Assembly (NCBI GenBank): GCA_937863915.1
Contig: CALMID010000194.1
Coordinates: 1-8,028 of the forward strand
Direction of reading: 5' to 3'
Length of the DNA: 8,028 nucleotides
Source: an uncultured Pseudomonas sp.
Lineage (GTDB): Bacteria > Pseudomonadota > Gammaproteobacteria > Pseudomonadales > Pseudomonadaceae
The first letter of the stretch is position 1. Every line of letters begins with the position of its first letter. Under the pieces are notes generated by a model that saw nothing but the letters and a program-made list of their open reading frames with translations, did not search any database and was not told where the DNA came from. The translations under genes were made by a program, and so were the position numbers. Below, piece by piece: positions 5,569 through 8,028 of the stretch.

Positions 5569-7629
5569 ATGGCCATAGAAAAGAAAACAATACGGCTGCT
5601 GATCCTCGAGGATTCGCAAAACGAAGCCGAGCGTCTGGTCAGTCTGTTCCGCAACGCGGGCAACGCCACCCGCGTACACCGCCTGACCTCCAGCGACGAC
5701 CTGGCCGAGGCCCTGCAGCAGAGCTGGGATCTGCTGGTCGCCGCCCCCCACAGCAGCAACCTCGACCCGCTGGAAGCACTCAACGCGATCCGCAAGCAGG
5801 CCAAGGATATTCCGTTCATCCAGATGGTCGAGGGCAACGATGCCGACGCCATTACCGAGGCCTTGGCACTGGGCGCCCAGGATGCCCTGCCGCAAGGCGA
5901 AGACGAACGCCTGGTGCTGATCGCCAAGCGCGAGCTGGCCAACCTCAACGAGCGCCGCGCCCGGCGCGTCGCCGAAGTGGCGCTGCGTGAAGCCGAGAAG
6001 CGCTGCCAGTTGCTGCTCAACAGCTCGGTGGATGCCATCACCTACGTCCACGACGGCATGCACATCTACGCCAACCGCGCCTACCTGCAGCTGTTCGGCT
6101 ATGAAGATGCCGAGGAGCTGGAAGGCATGCCGATGATCGACCTGATCGATCCGGCCGATCAGGCGAGCTTCAAGGACTTCCTGAAGAACTATGCCGAGGG
6201 CAGCGCCGAGCTCAACTGCGGCGGCGTAACCATCGACGGCAAGACCTTCCGCGCCAACATGAGTTTTTCTCCCGCCACCTACGATGCCGAACCCTGCATC
6301 CAGGTGGTGATCCGCGCCGAAGCCAACAATGCCGAGCTGGAAGAAAAACTGCGCGAAATCAGCAGCCAGGACCTGGTCACCGGCCTGTACAACCGCACCT
6401 ATTTCCTCTCGCTGATGGATGGCGCGGTGAACCAGGCAGTCAGCAGCGGACGCAGCGCCACCCTGGCCTATATCGAGGTCAACCAGTACTCGACCCTGCT
6501 GGCCGAAGCCGGCATGGCTGGAGTCGACCTGCTGCTAACCGACCTGGCCAACCTGCTGCGCGGCCACTTCGGTCAGCAGGCGGAACTGGCGCGTTTCGGC
6601 GATGACGTGTTCTGCGCCCTGCTTGCCGACCAGACGCCCGAGCAGTGCAGAGAAGGCCTGCAGAGCCTGCTGAAAAAGGTCGAAGGCCATCTGTTCGAGG
6701 TCTCCGGTCGCACCCTGCAGACGACCCTGTCGATCGGCGGGGCCGGCGTCAACGAGCAAACCGCCAAGGCCCAGGAAGTGGTCGACCGCGCCCATCGCTG
6801 CGCCGATGAGCTACCCGGCAACGGCCTGAAGATCTACGACCCGGCCGATGACCTGCGTAAAGCCGCCAGCCAGGGTAACGTCGTCGCCATGGTCCAGCAG
6901 GCACTGGAGCAGAACAGCTTCCGACTGCTGTTCCAGCCCGTGATCAGCCTGCGCGGCGACAGCTTCGAGCACTACGAAGTGCTGCTGCGCCTGCTCGATC
7001 CGGAAGGCAAGGAAGTGGCACCGGGCGAGTTCATGAGCGCGGCCCGCGAGGCGGGTCTGGCCGAGAAGCTGGATCGCTGGGTCATTCTCAACGCCATCAA
7101 GCTACTTGCCGAGCACCGTTCCAAGGGGCATGAAACCCGCCTGTTCGTGCACCTGTCGAGCAACAGCCTGCAGGACCCGAGCCTGCTGCCTTGGCTCAGC
7201 GTGGCCCTCAAAGCCGCCCGTCTGCCTTCGGACGCGCTGGTCTTCCAGTTCAACGAACCGGATGCCATCGCCTACCTCAAGCAGGCCAAGGCGCTCACCG
7301 AAGGTCTGGCACAACTGCACTGCAAGGTCGCCCTGTGTCAGTTCGGCTGCTCGCTGAATCCGTTCAACACCCTCAAGCACCTGACGGTGGATTTCGTCAA
7401 AGTCGACGGCTCCTACAGCCAGGACCTGACCACGGCGGAAAACCAGGAAGCCCTCAAGACCCTGCTGGCCAGCCTGCATGCCCAGGCCAAGCTGACCATC
7501 GTCCCCTTCGTCGAGTCGGCCAGTGCCCTGGCCACCCTCTGGCAGGCCGGCGTCAACTACATCCAGGGTTACTACCTGCAGGGCCCCAGCCAGAGCATGG
7601 ACTACGACTTCTCGTCCGGCGACGAGTAA
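5569..7629 (+). CDS. fimX: FimX, REC-PAS-GGDEF-EAL c-di-GMP effector for type IV pili
   Basis: A 686-residue FimX (P. aeruginosa about 691). The order is REC-like 1-125, PAS about 145-255, GGDEF about 266-420 and EAL about 440-680. The REC-like domain keeps an acidic pair (Glu14, Asp15), but Ala59 replaces the phospho-acceptor Asp and Gln109 the conserved Lys. The cyclase motif is GDDVF (344-348) instead of GGDEF, and no RxxD inhibitory site precedes it. The EAL motif is EVL (470-472) in YEVLLR. The metal-binding Asp pair is replaced by Cys590-Gln591 and the conserved Asn by His528, while Gln456, Arg474, Glu563, Lys611, Asp613, Phe647 and Glu649 remain. This fits a catalytically dead EAL domain that binds c-di-GMP, as known for FimX, which localises to the cell pole and promotes pilus assembly and twitching through the PilB motor. 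The start MAIEKKTIRLL matches the family; the binding site (AGAG) is weak. The transcript ends at 7639-7666. Confidence 0.95.
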   Translation: MAIEKKTIRLLILEDSQNEAERLVSLFRNAGNATRVHRLTSSDDLAEALQQSWDLLVAAPHSSNLDPLEALNAIRKQAKDIPFIQMVEGNDADAITEALALGAQDALPQGEDERLVLIAKRELANLNERRARRVAEVALREAEKRCQLLLNSSVDAITYVHDGMHIYANRAYLQLFGYEDAEELEGMPMIDLIDPADQASFKDFLKNYAEGSAELNCGGVTIDGKTFRANMSFSPATYDAEPCIQVVIRAEANNAELEEKLREISSQDLVTGLYNRTYFLSLMDGAVNQAVSSGRSATLAYIEVNQYSTLLAEAGMAGVDLLLTDLANLLRGHFGQQAELARFGDDVFCALLADQTPEQCREGLQSLLKKVEGHLFEVSGRTLQTTLSIGGAGVNEQTAKAQEVVDRAHRCADELPGNGLKIYDPADDLRKAASQGNVVAMVQQALEQNSFRLLFQPVISLRGDSFEHYEVLLRLLDPEGKEVAPGEFMSAAREAGLAEKLDRWVILNAIKLLAEHRSKGHETRLFVHLSSNSLQDPSLLPWLSVALKAARLPSDALVFQFNEPDAIAYLKQAKALTEGLAQLHCKVALCQFGCSLNPFNTLKHLTVDFVKVDGSYSQDLTTAENQEALKTLLASLHAQAKLTIVPFVESASALATLWQAGVNYIQGYYLQGPSQSMDYDFSSGDE

Positions 7630-7638
7630 GCCGCCCAC

Positions 7639-7666
7639 AAAAAAGCCGCCTAAGGGCGGCTTTTTT
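7639..7666. terminator. Bidirectional intrinsic terminator between fimX and serB
   Basis: AAAAAAGCCGCC (7639-7650) pairs perfectly with GGCGGCTTTTTT (7655-7666) around a TAAG loop: a GC core of 6 bp flanked by A-tract and T-tract, so it works as an intrinsic terminator on both strands. It starts 10 bp after the fimX stop and lies 14 bp past the serB stop, serving both convergent genes. Confidence 0.95.
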
Positions 7667-7680
7667 GTTTCAGGCCAGAC

Positions 7681-8028
7681 TCAATTGTGCCCGTCGCGAT
7701 CACGCAGACCGAGCAGGTACAGCACGCCGTCGAGGCCCAGGGTCGAGATCGCCTGCTTGGCCGACTGTTTGACCAGCGGCTTGGCCCGGAAAGCCACGCC
7801 CAGGCCGGCCAGCCCAAGCATGGGCAGGTCATTGGCACCATCACCCACGGCGATGGTCTGCTCCAGCTGCAGGCCTTCCTTGTGTGCCAGCTCGCGCAGC
7901 AAGTCGGCCTTGCGCTGAGCATCGACAATCGGCTCGATGGCCACGCCGGTCAGCTTGCCATCGACGATTTCCAGCTCGTTGGCATACACGTAGTCGATAC
8001 CCAGCTTGGCCTGCAGCTGCTTGGCGAA
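7681..8028 (-). CDS. serB: Phosphoserine phosphatase SerB (C-terminal part, runs off the right edge)
   Basis: The reverse strand is open from the window edge to a TGA at 7681-7683, giving the last 115 residues, beginning FAKQLQAKLGIDYVYANELE and ending LRDRDGHN. HAD-family motifs are visible: the motif III lysine in DAQRKADLL and the motif IV acidic cluster VGDGANDLPML, which binds Mg2+. GVAFRAKP and the hydrophobic tail are typical of SerB. The enzyme hydrolyses O-phosphoserine to serine in the cytoplasm, the last step of serine synthesis. The nucleophile DxDxT motif and the N-terminal ACT-like part lie outside the window. The downstream terminator is shared with fimX, which serB faces. Confidence 0.93.
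   Translation of the reverse strand, partial: FAKQLQAKLGIDYVYANELEIVDGKLTGVAIEPIVDAQRKADLLRELAHKEGLQLEQTIAVGDGANDLPMLGLAGLGVAFRAKPLVKQSAKQAISTLGLDGVLYLLGLRDRDGHN

Noticed and set aside
7102..7638. A 178-codon minus-strand frame opposite the fimX EAL region
   Set aside because: It is a shadow of the well-conserved EAL domain, its product has no recognisable domain, and there is no promoter or ribosome binding site evidence.

Overview
This 8 kb window is a GC-rich stretch of chromosome from a gammaproteobacterium, almost certainly Pseudomonas sensu lato. The gene order (motA, HDOD-type gene, rhodanese, phosphatidylserine decarboxylase, PilZ-like gene, fimX, serB) and orientations match the region I recall from P. 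aeruginosa around motA-rhdA-psd-fimX-serB. The visible MotA N-terminus, the RhdA active-site loop and the degenerate FimX motifs are all Pseudomonas-like. I see no mobile element, CRISPR array, tRNA or rRNA, and no sign of recent horizontal transfer.

Layout. At the left edge the first 45 codons of motA (flagellar stator) run leftwards, with a good candidate sigma-28 (FliA) promoter in the 118-bp divergent gap. To the right, five genes run on the + strand. The first is a 509-residue protein with a divergent HDOD-like N-terminus and a GAF-like C-terminus. Then come rhdA (thiosulfate:cyanide sulfurtransferase) and psd (phosphatidylserine decarboxylase), 38 bp apart and probably co-transcribed. 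After a 143-bp gap with a perfect 9-bp hairpin comes a 606-residue protein of unknown function whose C-terminal part resembles a degenerate PilZ domain. It is followed 64 bp later by fimX, a REC-PAS-GGDEF-EAL protein in which all signalling active sites look inactive but the EAL ligand-binding frame is kept. A strong bidirectional terminator separates fimX from the convergent, partial serB (phosphoserine phosphatase) at the right edge.

How the genes fit together. Three of the seven genes (HDOD-like, PilZ-like, FimX) are signal-transduction proteins whose catalytic or binding motifs are missing or degenerate, and they lie beside a flagellar stator gene. FimX is a known c-di-GMP effector for type IV pilus assembly and twitching. 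The PilZ-like neighbour is the most interesting under-described gene here, as a possible FimX partner. rhdA-psd and serB are housekeeping functions (sulfur transfer, phosphatidylethanolamine synthesis, serine synthesis). No clearly novel multi-gene system is evident; the open questions are the two uncharacterised regulatory-looking proteins.
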